NCBI GenBank assembly: GCA_947476275.1
Contig: CANJPQ010000012.1
Coordinates: 62,001-126,000 of the forward strand
Origin: Fidelibacterota bacterium
Lineage (GTDB): Bacteria > Pseudomonadota > Alphaproteobacteria > Rhodospirillales > Rhodospirillaceae
Direction: 5' to 3'
Length of the DNA: 64,000 bases
Part shown: positions 30,330 to 39,509 of the stretch, piece after piece
Layout of the letters: each line of letters starts with the position of its first letter
Position numbering within the stretch: position 1 is the first letter of the stretch
Program-made: the position numbers and the translations under genes
The notes under the pieces: generated by a model
Database searches by the model: none
The model's input: only the letters and a program-made list of their open reading frames with translations
Told to the model about the DNA's origin: nothing

Positions 30330-31835
30330 ATGGATCTTCACCCCCGCCGCGACGAGTTTAACAGCGCCTATGCCGACGGCCGGCCCCAGGTGGTGTGGTC
30401 GGAACTGCCCGCGGACTTGGATACGCCCGTCTCCATCGTCCTGAAGCTCGGCCAGGAACGGCGCTTCTCGGCGCTCTTGGAATCCGTCGAAGGCGGCGCC
30501 ACGCGCGGGCGCTATTCCTTCATCGCGCTTGATCCGGACCTGATCTGGAAGTGCAACGGACAGACCGCCGAAGTCTGTCGCAATGTCACGTCCGGCCCAT
30601 TGACCTTTGCGAACGACGCCAAGCCGACCCTGGACTCCTTGCGTGCGCTGATCGCGGAGAGCCGCATTGTTCTGCCGGAAACCCTTCCGCCGATGTCGGC
30701 GGGCCTGATCGGCTACATGGGTTACGACACAATCCGCTTGGTGGAGAACATTCCTAACAAGAATCCCGACAAGCTCGGGATTCCGGAAGGGATGTTCATG
30801 CGGCCGACCCTGACCGTGATCTTCGACACGGTGAAAGACATCCTGACGGTCGTCACGCCTGTGTATCCCACCGCCGGGACGGACGCCCTCACCGCCTATC
30901 ACGACGCCGAGGCGCGCATCGCGTCGGTGCTCAGCGCCCTCAACCGGCCGGTGCCGCACGCCAGTCCCGCCACGAGCGTGCGGTTCGAGAAGGCCGTGTC
31001 GAACACCGGGCGCGAACGCTATCACGCGATGGTGAACAAGGCGAAGGAGTACATCCTCGCCGGCGACATCTTCCAAGTCGTGCCGTCGCATCGCCTGCGC
31101 GTGCCGTTCACTTTGCCGTCGTTCGCGCTCTACCGCGCGCTGCGCCGCCTGAACCCCTCGCCGTTCTTGTTCCATCTGCAGTTCGACGGATTCTCCATCG
31201 TCGGCTCGAGCCCGGAGATCCTGGTGCGCCTGCGCGAGGGCAAGGTCACGATCCGTCCGATCGCCGGCACACGCCCGCGCGGCAAGACCCGCGCCGAGGA
31301 CGCCGCCCTCGCTGCGGACCTTCTGGCCGACCCGAAGGAAATCTCCGAGCACCTGATGCTGCTCGATCTCGGCCGCAACGATGTCGGCCGCGTGTGCCAG
31401 CCGGGTACAGTGAAGGTCACCGAGCAGATGGTGATCGAGTACTACAGCCGTGTGATGCACATCGTGTCGAACGTCGAGGGCACGATCTCACCGCAATACG
31501 ACGCCATGGATGCGCTGATGGCGGGCTTCCCTGCCGGCACCGTGTCCGGCGCGCCGAAAGTGCGTGCGATGGAGATCATCGACGAACTGGAAACCGAACG
31601 GCGCAGCTTCTACGGCGGTGCCATCGGCTATTTTTCCGCCAACGGCGACATGGACACCTGCATCGCCCTGCGCACCTGCGTCGTGAAGGATGGCCAGGTC
31701 CTCATCCAGGCCGGTGGCGGCGTCGTCGCCGACAGCGATCCCGAGATGGAATACCAGGAGACCCTCAACAAGGCCCGGGCCTTGATCGACGCCGCAGAGG
31801 AAGCCGTGCGGTTCTTCGCCGGAGGCAATACGTGA
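30330..31835 (+). CDS. trpE: Anthranilate synthase component I
   Basis: 501 residues. It converts chorismate to anthranilate with TrpG. The feedback-inhibition motif LLES-X10-S is intact (residues 49-63), so tryptophan inhibition is expected. The catalytic domain shows PSPFLFHLQFDGFSIVGSSP, RPIAGTRPRGKT and PAGTVSGAPKVRAMEIIDEL. It is separate from trpG, with two unrelated genes between. The 69-bp spacer after ppiD shows no leader peptide or attenuator I could identify. Confidence 0.97.
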   Translation: MDLHPRRDEFNSAYADGRPQVVWSELPADLDTPVSIVLKLGQERRFSALLESVEGGATRGRYSFIALDPDLIWKCNGQTAEVCRNVTSGPLTFANDAKPTLDSLRALIAESRIVLPETLPPMSAGLIGYMGYDTIRLVENIPNKNPDKLGIPEGMFMRPTLTVIFDTVKDILTVVTPVYPTAGTDALTAYHDAEARIASVLSALNRPVPHASPATSVRFEKAVSNTGRERYHAMVNKAKEYILAGDIFQVVPSHRLRVPFTLPSFALYRALRRLNPSPFLFHLQFDGFSIVGSSPEILVRLREGKVTIRPIAGTRPRGKTRAEDAALAADLLADPKEISEHLMLLDLGRNDVGRVCQPGTVKVTEQMVIEYYSRVMHIVSNVEGTISPQYDAMDALMAGFPAGTVSGAPKVRAMEIIDELETERRSFYGGAIGYFSANGDMDTCIALRTCVVKDGQVLIQAGGGVVADSDPEMEYQETLNKARALIDAAEEAVRFFAGGNT

Positions 31836-31845
31836 GCAGGCCCCG

Positions 31846-33324
31846 ATGAAGGTCGCCCTTCGCGTCGACGCTTCAGCGGAAACCGGACTTGGTCACGTCA
31901 TGCGGTGCCGCAACCTCGCCGCGGAATTGCGCGAACGCGGCGCCGATGTTGTCTTCCTCGCCCCCGACGGCTCGGCGAGCGCGAAATCACTTCTGCAAGG
32001 GGATGGTTATCGCGTCGCATCCCTGCCCCCGGCCATTGGCGAAGCGGATGATGCCCAGCAGTCCTTGCGCGCCCTCGAGTCCGGCGCCGACGCAATCGTG
32101 CTCGATCACTACGGCCTCGGTGAAATCTGGGAACGCGCGGTACGCACCGGCGTTGGCCAGGTGCTGGCACTGGAAGACATCGCGACCCGCCGCCACGATG
32201 TCGATGTGCTGGTAGACCAGAACTATTCACTGTCCTTTGCGGAGAAGTACAAAGGACTCATCCCCGCCACCGCTCGCACCTACTTCGGCCCGCGCTACGC
32301 CTTGCTGAGCCGCGACTATCGCCACGGCGCTCCGGTGGAAAAGCCGCGCCGTGACGGCGCGAAGCGCGTGCTGATTTCTTTCGGCGGCACCGACGCGGGC
32401 GATGTGACGGGACAGGTGTTCGCTGCCTTATCCGGCGACGCATTCACCGACATCGAATACGACGTTGTCATCGGCAACAGCTATCCGCACCGCACCGCGC
32501 TCGCCGCCGCGGTCGCGCGCCGGACGGGCAGCAGGTTGCATGTCCAGCTGCCGACACTCGCACCCCTGCTCGGCTCCGTCGATCTGGCGATCGGCGCCGC
32601 GGGCGTCAGCGCGTGGGAGCGGTTCTCGCTCGGCGTGCCGACGATCCTGATCAGCCTCGCCGACAACCAATTCCCCGCCAGCCGCGATCTCGATACATCC
32701 GGGATTGCGGTGCACTTGGGCCGCGCGAAAACGCTCGATCCCGCGGCCCTGCGCGATGCCGTGCGCCACCTGCGCGATGACGACACATTGCGCGCGCGTA
32801 TGGCCTTGCAAGGTCAACTGCTGGTCGACGGTTTCGGCGCGCGCCGCATCGCGGAGGTCCTGCACCCGACCCCCGGCGAGTCCCTGCGCCTGCGCAAGGC
32901 GACGATGGACGACATCGGCTATGTCTTCGACCTGTCGAATATGCCCGACGTGCGCGCTCAATCCCTCAGCAGCCGCGAGATCACATGGCCGGAGCACAAA
33001 GCATGGTTCGCCGCCAAGCTCAGCGACGCCGCAGCTCAAGTCTGGGTGCTGGACGCCGGCGGATTGCGGGTGGGACAAATCCGCATCGATCGCCGCGGCG
33101 CCGACGCATACGTTAGCTACTCTCTCGATCCCATCGTGCGCGGACGCGGCTGGGGTCTGCGGCTGATGGAACTCGGCCTCGCCACCATTCCGCCCGGAAG
33201 CGTGGGTTCCGTCATCGGCGAGGTTAAACCCGAGAACCAAGCCTCGCGCACGATCTTCGAACGCTTGGGCTTTACGTCCCGGCTCGCGGACGAAGGCGAT
33301 CGGATCGTGTTCGTAAAAAGTTAG
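31846..33324 (+). CDS. PseG-like UDP-sugar hydrolase fused to a GNAT acetyltransferase
   Basis: 492 residues with two domains. Residues 1-340 match the PseG/SpsG glycosyltransferase-B-like family (ALRVDASAETGLGHVMRCRN, LISFGGTDAGDVTGQ, IGAAGVSAWERFSLGVPTIL), which removes UDP from UDP-2,4-diacetamido-trideoxy-altropyranose in pseudaminic acid synthesis. Residues about 345-492 form a GNAT domain (IVRGRGWGLRLMELGL, PENQASRTIFERLGF) resembling PseH, the acetyltransferase acting just before PseG. No other pse genes are present in the window. It follows trpE by 10 nt, so it is probably expressed with it. Substrate is inferred from families only. Confidence 0.85.
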   Translation: MKVALRVDASAETGLGHVMRCRNLAAELRERGADVVFLAPDGSASAKSLLQGDGYRVASLPPAIGEADDAQQSLRALESGADAIVLDHYGLGEIWERAVRTGVGQVLALEDIATRRHDVDVLVDQNYSLSFAEKYKGLIPATARTYFGPRYALLSRDYRHGAPVEKPRRDGAKRVLISFGGTDAGDVTGQVFAALSGDAFTDIEYDVVIGNSYPHRTALAAAVARRTGSRLHVQLPTLAPLLGSVDLAIGAAGVSAWERFSLGVPTILISLADNQFPASRDLDTSGIAVHLGRAKTLDPAALRDAVRHLRDDDTLRARMALQGQLLVDGFGARRIAEVLHPTPGESLRLRKATMDDIGYVFDLSNMPDVRAQSLSSREITWPEHKAWFAAKLSDAAAQVWVLDAGGLRVGQIRIDRRGADAYVSYSLDPIVRGRGWGLRLMELGLATIPPGSVGSVIGEVKPENQASRTIFERLGFTSRLADEGDRIVFVKS

Positions 33325-34418
33325 TCCTGCGCCACTTGCGCCTGGCGGCGCTTCAGGACTTCGGAGATCGGCGCCAGCGACACGCCACGGCCCTCCAGGT
33401 TGCGCAGCATTTCGGTCAGCGCCACCAACGTAACCTCGTGCGGATGGCCGATCGCCACCGCACTGCCCCGGCTCTTGGCGGCCGCGATGGCGTGTTCGAT
33501 CTCATCGCCGACGGCCGCCGCGGTCTGCACGTTGTCCAGGAAAACGTCGCGCTCGACGAACGGCACCCCGGCCTCTTTGGCGGCGGCAATGCCGGCGGAA
33601 TTCCCGGTGGTCTTTGAATCGAGCCAGATCAATCCCCGGCCCTTGAGTTCGCTCATCACCGCATTCATGCGCACGCGATCGGCGGTGAAGCGGCTGCCCA
33701 TGTGATTGTTGATGCCGACATAGCCTTGCCAGGCATCCAGGCTCGCCGCCAGCGCCGCATGGATCTCCGCCTCGTTCATCGCGACGGTCAGCGCGCCGGG
33801 ACCGGGACTCTCCTTCTTGTTCATGGGCTCCATCGGCACGTGGGCCAGCAATTCATGGCCGCCGGCGCGAGCCTGTTTGGCGAGAGCCTGCAGGTCCGGC
33901 GCGTAGGTCATGAGCGACAACGTCACCGCTGCCGGCAAGGCGATGGCACGTTGCGACCGGGCCCGATCCAGGCCCATGTCATCGATCACAATCGCCAAGA
34001 CCGGGCGGTTGCGGGGGATGTCGGCGGGCACGGCAAATACTGCGGCCGGCGTTGCCCCCGGTTTCGGGGCCGGTTTCGCGGCCGGCTTTTCAGCGGGCGT
34101 CGCAATTGGTTTCTCAGGCGGCGCCTTGGGCGCTTCGTCCGATGGCTCCGCCGCTTTGACCGGAAGCGCATCTCCCGTGCGGCGCGTGTACAGCGACGGC
34201 GTATCTTCCGTCGGAGCATTCTGCAGGACCGGCGTCGGACGCTGCGCCGGCTTCGGGCGGCGCTCGACCTCACGGACATCACCGGCGAGGGGATGGAGGT
34301 ACAGGTCGAGCACGACCCCACCGGCTATGCCCGCCGCGACCAGCACGAGTGCTACGAGCACCAGCCAGTGGGAGGACAATCCGAAAGCGACCTCGTTCTT
34401 CCGCCGGCCCGTGGCCAT
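33321..34418 (-). CDS. Divergent polysaccharide deacetylase family protein (YibQ-like)
   Basis: 365 residues with an N-terminal transmembrane anchor (about 18-40), a long Pro/Ala/Lys-rich periplasmic linker (about 48-130), and a C-terminal NodB-like barrel of the divergent deacetylase family. Motifs are AIVIDDMGLD, LLAHVPMEP, GINNHMGSRFTADR and AIGHPHEVTL; the HxxxH metal site of classical deacetylases is altered as in the family. The substrate is unknown, with an envelope polysaccharide likely. Its end overlaps the convergent PseG-like gene by 4 nt, and it diverges from trpG. Confidence 0.9.
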   Translation of the reverse strand: MATGRRKNEVAFGLSSHWLVLVALVLVAAGIAGGVVLDLYLHPLAGDVREVERRPKPAQRPTPVLQNAPTEDTPSLYTRRTGDALPVKAAEPSDEAPKAPPEKPIATPAEKPAAKPAPKPGATPAAVFAVPADIPRNRPVLAIVIDDMGLDRARSQRAIALPAAVTLSLMTYAPDLQALAKQARAGGHELLAHVPMEPMNKKESPGPGALTVAMNEAEIHAALAASLDAWQGYVGINNHMGSRFTADRVRMNAVMSELKGRGLIWLDSKTTGNSAGIAAAKEAGVPFVERDVFLDNVQTAAAVGDEIEHAIAAAKSRGSAVAIGHPHEVTLVALTEMLRNLEGRGVSLAPISEVLKRRQAQVAQD

Positions 34419-34597
34419 GAGCTATCCAAAAAACAAATTTTTCCGCCCGCGCTCGACGTGCGTGCGGACCGCCCTATCTACGAGTCTACCGGCATAATCG
34501 CCAACAGAAACAAATGACTGGTGAAGATTGGGCGGTTTCCTTGACGGCCCGGGTGCCGGCGGGCATCTTGGCCCGCAATTGACTGACGAGGCGCGCC

Positions 34598-35230
34598 ATG
34601 GCCAGCAGCCGCAAGTACCTGCTGATCGATAACTACGACAGCTTCACCTACAACCTCTGGCACTTCCTCAGCGAGCTGGGTGCCGACGTGGTTGTACACC
34701 GCAACGACAGGATTGCGGTGACGGACGCGCTTGCCTCCGGCTATGCGGGGATCATCCTGTCCCCCGGTCCTTGCGATCCGGACAAGGCCGGAATCTGCCT
34801 CGACCTGATCAAGGCCGCCGCCGGCAAGGTACCGTTGCTCGGCGTGTGCCTGGGTCACCAGGCCATCGGCCAGATGTTCGGCGGCAAGGTGGTCCGGGCG
34901 CCCGCGCCCATGCACGGTAAGATCAGCAAGATCACCCATACCGGCCATAAAATGTTCCGCGACATCCCCGCGCAGTTCGACGCCACGCGCTATCACTCAC
35001 TGGTGGTGGACCGCGCGACGTTGCCTGCGGACCTGGAGGTCACCGCGACCTCAAACGACGACGGCCTGATCATGGGGCTCGCGCACAAGACATATGCGAT
35101 CACGGGCGTGCAGTTCCACCCGGAGAGCATCGCCTCCCAATTCGGTCATCGCATCCTGCGCAACTTCCTCGTCGATACGGGGCTCGACGCGAAGCCTGAA
35201 CCGGCCAAACACAAAGCCGCGGCGGAATGA
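34598..35230 (+). CDS. trpG: Anthranilate synthase component II (glutamine amidotransferase)
   Basis: 210 residues. It supplies ammonia to TrpE. The class I amidotransferase triad is Cys84 (GVCLGHQAI), His174 and Glu176 (VQFHPES). The C-terminus is slightly extended and Lys-rich. The stop overlaps the trpD start (ATGA). Such a protein can also serve para-aminobenzoate synthesis, but linkage to trpD/trpC supports tryptophan synthesis. Confidence 0.96.
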   Translation: MASSRKYLLIDNYDSFTYNLWHFLSELGADVVVHRNDRIAVTDALASGYAGIILSPGPCDPDKAGICLDLIKAAAGKVPLLGVCLGHQAIGQMFGGKVVRAPAPMHGKISKITHTGHKMFRDIPAQFDATRYHSLVVDRATLPADLEVTATSNDDGLIMGLAHKTYAITGVQFHPESIASQFGHRILRNFLVDTGLDAKPEPAKHKAAAE

Positions 35231-36291
35231 ACCAAGGTACTGCCGTTGCGCCCACCGACCTGAAGCCGTTCCTGGCGAAGGTCGCCGATGGGGTTGCCCT
35301 GTCCGACACGGAAGCCGAGGCGGCCTTCGCGGTCATCATGGACGGCGGCGCCACCCACGCGCAGATGGGCGCCTTCCTCATGGCACTGCGGGCCCGCGGC
35401 GAGACCGTGCCGGAACTCACCGGCGCCGCGCGCATCATGCGTGCCAAGGTCCTGCGCGTGAATGCCCCGGACGGCACCATCGACACCTGCGGAACCGGCG
35501 GCGACGGCGCCGGCACGTTCAACATCTCCACCGCGGTGGCGCTGGTCGTCGCCGCCTGCGGCGTTCCGGTCGCCAAGCACGGCAACCGCGCGATGTCTTC
35601 CAAAAGCGGCACCGCGGACGTGATCGCGGCCCTTGGCGTCAATATCGAAGCGACGCCGGAGATCGTCGAGAAATGCATGCGCGAGGTCGGCATCGGCTTC
35701 CTGTTCGCGCAGAAGCATCACAGCGCCACCCGGCACGTCGCGCCGGTGCGTCAGGAACTCGGCGTGCGCACGATTTTCAATCTCCTCGGGCCCCTGTCGA
35801 ATCCCGCCGGCGCCAAGCGTCAGTTGATGGGTGTCTTCGCCGGACGCTGGGTCGAACCCCTCGCTCGCACCCTGGGACACCTCGGCACCGAACGCGCTTG
35901 GGTCGTCCACGGCAGCGACGGGCTCGATGAAATCACCGTCACCGGTCCGACCAGCGTTGCAGAGATCAAGCGCCACCCAGACGGTTCGTTCGACGTGAGC
36001 ACGTTTGAGGTCACGCCCGAAGATGCCGGGCTGAAGCGCTCGAAACCGGAAGAGCTGAAGGGCGGCGACGTGGCGCACAACGCAGCCGCCTTGCGCACCG
36101 TGCTGCACGGTCGCGGCGGCGCCTACCGGGATATCGTCGTGCTCAATAGCGCCGCCGCCCTCGTCATCGCTGGCAAGGTGAAAGACCTGAAGGAAGGCGC
36201 CGCCATCGCGCTGGAGACGATCATCTCCGGCAAGGCCGCCAAGACGCTGGCCGCGCTGGCCGCCGTCAGCAACGGAAAGCCCGCGCCATGA
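35227..36291 (+). CDS. trpD: Anthranilate phosphoribosyltransferase
   Basis: 354 residues. It transfers the phosphoribosyl group from PRPP to anthranilate. The PRPP motif GTGGDG (residues 89-94) and the [20 protein letters not shown] segment are intact. ATGA overlaps at both ends couple it to trpG and trpC. Confidence 0.97.
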   Translation: MNQGTAVAPTDLKPFLAKVADGVALSDTEAEAAFAVIMDGGATHAQMGAFLMALRARGETVPELTGAARIMRAKVLRVNAPDGTIDTCGTGGDGAGTFNISTAVALVVAACGVPVAKHGNRAMSSKSGTADVIAALGVNIEATPEIVEKCMREVGIGFLFAQKHHSATRHVAPVRQELGVRTIFNLLGPLSNPAGAKRQLMGVFAGRWVEPLARTLGHLGTERAWVVHGSDGLDEITVTGPTSVAEIKRHPDGSFDVSTFEVTPEDAGLKRSKPEELKGGDVAHNAAALRTVLHGRGGAYRDIVVLNSAAALVIAGKVKDLKEGAAIALETIISGKAAKTLAALAAVSNGKPAP

Positions 36292-37091
36292 CCAACGTGC
36301 TCACCGAGATCTGCGCGATCAAGCGCAAGGCCGTCGACGCACGCAAAGCGCAGGTGTCGCTGGAAGACGTGACGCGCGCGGCAAAAATCGCGCAAGCGCC
36401 CCGCGGATTTGCCGCCGCGCTCACCAAGAAAGCCGCGGGCGGATACGCGCTGATCGCGGAGATCAAGAAGGCCTCGCCGTCGGCCGGCCTGATCCGGCCG
36501 GACTTCGATCCCGCCAGTCTCGCCCGCGCCTACGAGCGCGCCGGCGCCGCGTGTCTGTCCGTGTTGACGGAGGAAGACCACTTCCAGGGCCATGACGACT
36601 ATCTGAAGGCCGCGCGTCGCGCGACGAATCTGCCGGCGCTGCGCAAAGACTTCATGATGGACACCTATCAGGTGGTCGAGGCGCGCGCGATCGGTGCCGA
36701 CTGCATCCTGCTCATCATGGCGATGTTGAGCGATGCGCAAGCCGCGGAACTCGAAGACGCAGCCTTTGGCTTAAATCTCGATGTGCTGATCGAAGTCCAC
36801 GACGCGGAAGAACTCGAACGCGCGCTCAAGCTGCGGTCCGCGATGATCGGCGTGAACAACCGCAATCTCAAAACGCTTGTCACGGATCTCGCCGTGACGG
36901 AACACCTCGCAGCGCTCTTGCCGAAGGACCGCGTACTGGTGTGCGAGAGCGGCTTGAAGACACCGGCGGACCTCGCGCGCATGGCCAAGGCCGGCGCGCG
37001 CCGTTTCCTGATCGGTGAGTCGTTGATGAAGCAGACCGACGTGGAGGCCGCCACGCGCGCCATCCTCGCCCCGGAGCGCGTCCATGTCTAA
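36288..37091 (+). CDS. trpC: Indole-3-glycerol phosphate synthase
   Basis: 267-residue TIM-barrel enzyme that closes the indole ring. Family motifs are [20 protein letters not shown] (residues 57-76, catalytic Lys), [30 protein letters not shown] and [10 protein letters not shown]. The start overlaps trpD by 4 nt, and the end overlaps moaC by 8 nt. It is monofunctional, with no TrpF fusion. Confidence 0.97.
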   Translation: MTNVLTEICAIKRKAVDARKAQVSLEDVTRAAKIAQAPRGFAAALTKKAAGGYALIAEIKKASPSAGLIRPDFDPASLARAYERAGAACLSVLTEEDHFQGHDDYLKAARRATNLPALRKDFMMDTYQVVEARAIGADCILLIMAMLSDAQAAELEDAAFGLNLDVLIEVHDAEELERALKLRSAMIGVNNRNLKTLVTDLAVTEHLAALLPKDRVLVCESGLKTPADLARMAKAGARRFLIGESLMKQTDVEAATRAILAPERVHV

Positions 37092-37608
37092 GAAGTCGAG
37101 CGCCAAAAAGGCGGCGTCAAAGAAGGCCCTCAAGAAAGTGCTCACCCACTTCGACACCTCGGGCAACGCGGTGATGGTGGACATCGGCACAAAGTCCGCC
37201 ACGGAACGGGTCGCAGTGGCGAAGGGTACGGTCACCATGCAGCCGGCCACGCTCAAGCTGATTCAGAAACGCCGCATGAAAAAGGGCGACGTGCTCGCCG
37301 TCGCGCAACTCGCCGGCATCATGGCCGCCAAGCGTACGCCCGAAATCATCCCGCTGTGCCATCCCATCCCGCTCACCTCGGTGGCTGTTGAATTGGCCTT
37401 CGACAACAAGGCGAGCGCGGTCAACATCACCGCCACCTGCAAAGTCACCGGCGCTACCGGCGTCGAGATGGAAGCCCTCACCGCCGTCAGCGCCGCCGCC
37501 CTCACTGTCTACGACATGTGCAAATCCGTCGACCGCGGCATGACCATCGGCACCATCCGCCTCGTCAAAAAATCCGGCGGCAAGTCGGGCACGTTTGAGC
37601 AAGCATAG
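37084..37608 (+). CDS. moaC: Cyclic pyranopterin monophosphate synthase
   Basis: 174 residues. It catalyses the second step of molybdopterin synthesis with MoaA. After a Lys/Ala-rich N-terminal tail (about 1-20), the family core reads [36 protein letters not shown] (His), [20 protein letters not shown] and DRGMTIG. It overlaps trpC by 8 nt, so expression is tied to the trp genes. In relatives moeA follows directly; here a repeat-flanked DUF559 gene intervenes. Confidence 0.97.
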   Translation: MSKKSSAKKAASKKALKKVLTHFDTSGNAVMVDIGTKSATERVAVAKGTVTMQPATLKLIQKRRMKKGDVLAVAQLAGIMAAKRTPEIIPLCHPIPLTSVAVELAFDNKASAVNITATCKVTGATGVEMEALTAVSAAALTVYDMCKSVDRGMTIGTIRLVKKSGGKSGTFEQA

Positions 37609-37630
37609 TCGATGAAGAAGCGATGAAGTC

Positions 37631-37668
37631 CCCCTCCCCCTTGCGGGGAGGGGTTAGGGGTGGGGGTC
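37631..37668. repeat. Left inverted-repeat arm of DUF559 unit
   Basis: The arm begins with a self-complementary hairpin: CCCCTCCCC (37631-37639) pairs with GGGGAGGGG (37645-37653) around a CTTGC-type loop. A G-rich tail running to GGGGGTC (37662-37668) follows. It ends 7 nt before the DUF559 start codon. Confidence 0.8.
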
Positions 37669-37675
37669 GTGCCAC

Positions 37676-38062
37676 ATGCCCAATCGGCGCGAAAAAGAAC
37701 TCCGCAACCGGATGACCGACGCAGAGAAGCGCCTTTGGCGCGAACTGCAAGAAATGAATCGCCGGGGCATGCACTTCCGCCGCCAGGTTGCTATCGACAA
37801 GTACATCGTCGATTTCTGCTGGCTTTCTAAGAAACTCGTCATCGAAGTCGACGGCGGTCAGCACAACGAGCCTGCGGAACAGGCGCGCGACGCCGAACGA
37901 ACCGCGCGTCTCGAAAGGCGCGGCTATCGGGTTATCCGCTTCTGGAACAACGACGTCCTTGCTAATCCGGATGGAGTCCTACAGATCATTCTGGACACTC
38001 TGAAGGACCCCCACCCCAACCCCTCCCCGCAAGGGGGAGGGGCTACCCGAGATCATTCGTGA
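37676..38062 (+). CDS. DUF559 (Vsr-like endonuclease fold) protein
   Basis: 128 residues. The DUF559 family shares the PD-(D/E)XK/Vsr endonuclease fold: LRNRMTDAEKRLWRELQEMN (about 13-32), FRRQVAIDKYIVDFCWLSKK (about 38-57) with the family Asp, LVIEVDGGQH (about 59-68; Glu and Asp), and GYRVIRFWNNDVLANPDGVL. The active-site pattern looks intact. The last ~20 residues (including DPHPNPSPQGGG) are encoded by the right inverted-repeat arm. The stop codon overlaps the moeA GTG start (GTGA). Substrate unknown; DNA nicking or cleavage is inferred from the fold. Confidence 0.88.
   Translation: MPNRREKELRNRMTDAEKRLWRELQEMNRRGMHFRRQVAIDKYIVDFCWLSKKLVIEVDGGQHNEPAEQARDAERTARLERRGYRVIRFWNNDVLANPDGVLQIILDTLKDPHPNPSPQGGGATRDHS
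38006..38042. repeat. Right inverted-repeat arm of DUF559 unit, coding for the protein's C-terminus
   Basis: Reverse-complement match of the left arm: the 25-base core at 38018-38042 is identical, with a one-base indel in the inner tail. Unlike the left arm it is translated, giving the Pro/Gly-rich end of the DUF559 protein. Confidence 0.8.
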
Positions 38063-39297
38063 CCGCCAAACCTCCTCTCCTTCCCGTCGTCGACGCCCGC
38101 GCGCTGATCGTGTCGCGCCTCGCGGCGTTGGGCAGCGAAACCGTCGCCCTGAACGCGGCGCTCGGTCGCGTGCTCGCCGCGGACATGGCGGCGAAGGTCT
38201 CGCATCCGCCGGCGAACGTCTCCGCCATGGACGGCTATGCCGTGCGGTTCGAGGACGCCAGCACCGCGCCTGTGACGCTGCACCTGGTTGGCGAGTCCGC
38301 AGCCGGCCATCCCTGGCCGGGCGAACTGAAATCCGGCAAAGCCTTACGCATTTTCACCGGCGCCCATGTTCCCAACGGCGCTGACGCCATCGTCATCCAG
38401 GAAGACACCACCCACGGCACCGGCGAAGTGACGATCAACGCGGCCGCCATGCGCGGCCGCCACATCCGGCCGATGGGTCTGGACTTCCGCACGGGCGACG
38501 TCGTGCTGAAAGCACCCCGCCGGTTGAGCGCGCGCGACATCGGCCTGCTCGCCGCCATGAACCACGCCACCGTCCCCGTCCGCCGCAAGCCGCGCGTCGG
38601 CGTGATCTCCACCGGCGATGAGATCGTCATGCCCGGCGCCGACGTCGGCCCCAACCAACTCGTATCCGCCAACGGGCCCGGCCTGTGCGCCTTCGTCGCA
38701 GCGCACGGCGGTGACGCGATCCATCTCGGCATCGCCCCCGACGATACATCCGCGCTCCGCCAGATGATGGAGACCGCCGGCGACGTCGATCTCCTGCTCA
38801 CCAGCGGCGGGGTCTCCGTCGGCGATCATGACCTGGTCAAGCGCGTGCTGGGCGATATGGGGCTCGACCTCGCCTTCCATCGCATCGCCATGCGCCCCGG
38901 CAAGCCCCTGCTGTTTGGCGCGGTGCGCGCGGCCAAAGGCACTACCGCCGTGATGGGCCTGCCAGGCAATCCCGTCTCCGCCATGATCTGCGCGATCCTG
39001 TTCCTGGGACCAGCTCTGGATGCGCTCCAGGGCCTCCCCGGCGTCTTGCCCGCCACCATGCCGGCCCGCCTCGTCGGCGCGGTGAAAGCGAATGACAATC
39101 GCGAGGACTACCTGCGCAGCAGCCTGGGACGGGCGGCCGACGGGATGCTCACGGTCACGCCCTACCCGGTCCAGGACAGCGCCATGGTCGCCGCCCTGGC
39201 GAACGCGGAAGCGCTGCTTGTGCGCGCGCCGTTTGCGCCCGCAGCCCAAGAGGGCGAGCTGGTCGACGTCCTACTGCTGGACCCGCCACACCCCTAA
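38059..39297 (+). CDS. moeA: Molybdopterin molybdenumtransferase
   Basis: 412 residues. It inserts molybdate into adenylylated molybdopterin. Family motifs are PPANVSAMDGYAVRFED, RIFTGAHVPNGADAIVIQED, GVISTGDEIVMPG, LLLTSGGVSVGDHDLVK and MGLPGNPVSAMIC, and the four-domain length is normal. The GTG start overlaps the stop of the upstream DUF559 gene. Because that gene appears to be an insertion, the start context of moeA may have been rebuilt by it; a start slightly downstream cannot be excluded. It completes the moaC-moeA pair. Confidence 0.95.
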   Translation: MTAKPPLLPVVDARALIVSRLAALGSETVALNAALGRVLAADMAAKVSHPPANVSAMDGYAVRFEDASTAPVTLHLVGESAAGHPWPGELKSGKALRIFTGAHVPNGADAIVIQEDTTHGTGEVTINAAAMRGRHIRPMGLDFRTGDVVLKAPRRLSARDIGLLAAMNHATVPVRRKPRVGVISTGDEIVMPGADVGPNQLVSANGPGLCAFVAAHGGDAIHLGIAPDDTSALRQMMETAGDVDLLLTSGGVSVGDHDLVKRVLGDMGLDLAFHRIAMRPGKPLLFGAVRAAKGTTAVMGLPGNPVSAMICAILFLGPALDALQGLPGVLPATMPARLVGAVKANDNREDYLRSSLGRAADGMLTVTPYPVQDSAMVAALANAEALLVRAPFAPAAQEGELVDVLLLDPPHP

Positions 39298-39342
39298 CTG
39301 CACACACCGCGAGAATTGACGAACATGCGCTTCGGGCGCTAT

Positions 39343-39357
39343 GTTCTACGTTTGTTC
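39343..39357 (+). promoter_or_regulatory. LexA box 1 (distal)
   Basis: GTTCTACGTTTGTTC is an exact match to the alphaproteobacterial SOS box GTTC-N7-GTTC. It lies 189 bp upstream of the lexA start and 45 bp after the moeA stop. Confidence 0.75.
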
Positions 39358-39494
39358 ACATAGGATCGGCCGAGAGCGTGAGTGTCGAACTATGCCGCGT
39401 ATTTCCCGCGTATTTACGCGGACGGAGACGTGCGCGAGGCGAGTCCAGCCTCCGCATCCGGACGCGGCAAAGCGCTGAGCTTGACGCACGTCGG

Positions 39495-39509
39495 GAACTA
39501 AAGTAGAAC
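39495..39509 (-). promoter_or_regulatory. LexA box 2 (inverted orientation)
   Basis: GAACTAAAGTAGAAC is the reverse-strand form of GTTC-N7-GTTC. It directly abuts box 3 with no spacer, giving a 30-bp head-to-head arrangement. Confidence 0.75.

Larger units (their letters stand above)
37631..38042. mobile_element. Candidate mobile unit: DUF559 gene bracketed by inverted repeats
   Basis: A 412-bp segment whose two ends are near-perfect inverted copies: 25 identical core bases (37631-37655 versus 38018-38042), extending inward with one indel to about 38 bp. It contains a single DUF559 coding sequence and separates moaC from moeA. No target-site duplication is obvious next to the arms. The unit resembles REP-plus-nuclease arrangements such as RAYT elements, but with a Vsr/DUF559-type nuclease. 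Mobility is inferred, not shown. Confidence 0.55.

Noticed and set aside
29871-31460. 529-codon minus-strand open frame across ppiD and trpE
   Set aside because: Shadow of trpE, which has complete catalytic motifs.
37631-38042. CRISPR-like or tandem repeat
   Set aside because: The two repeats are inverted, not direct, and only two copies flank a gene.
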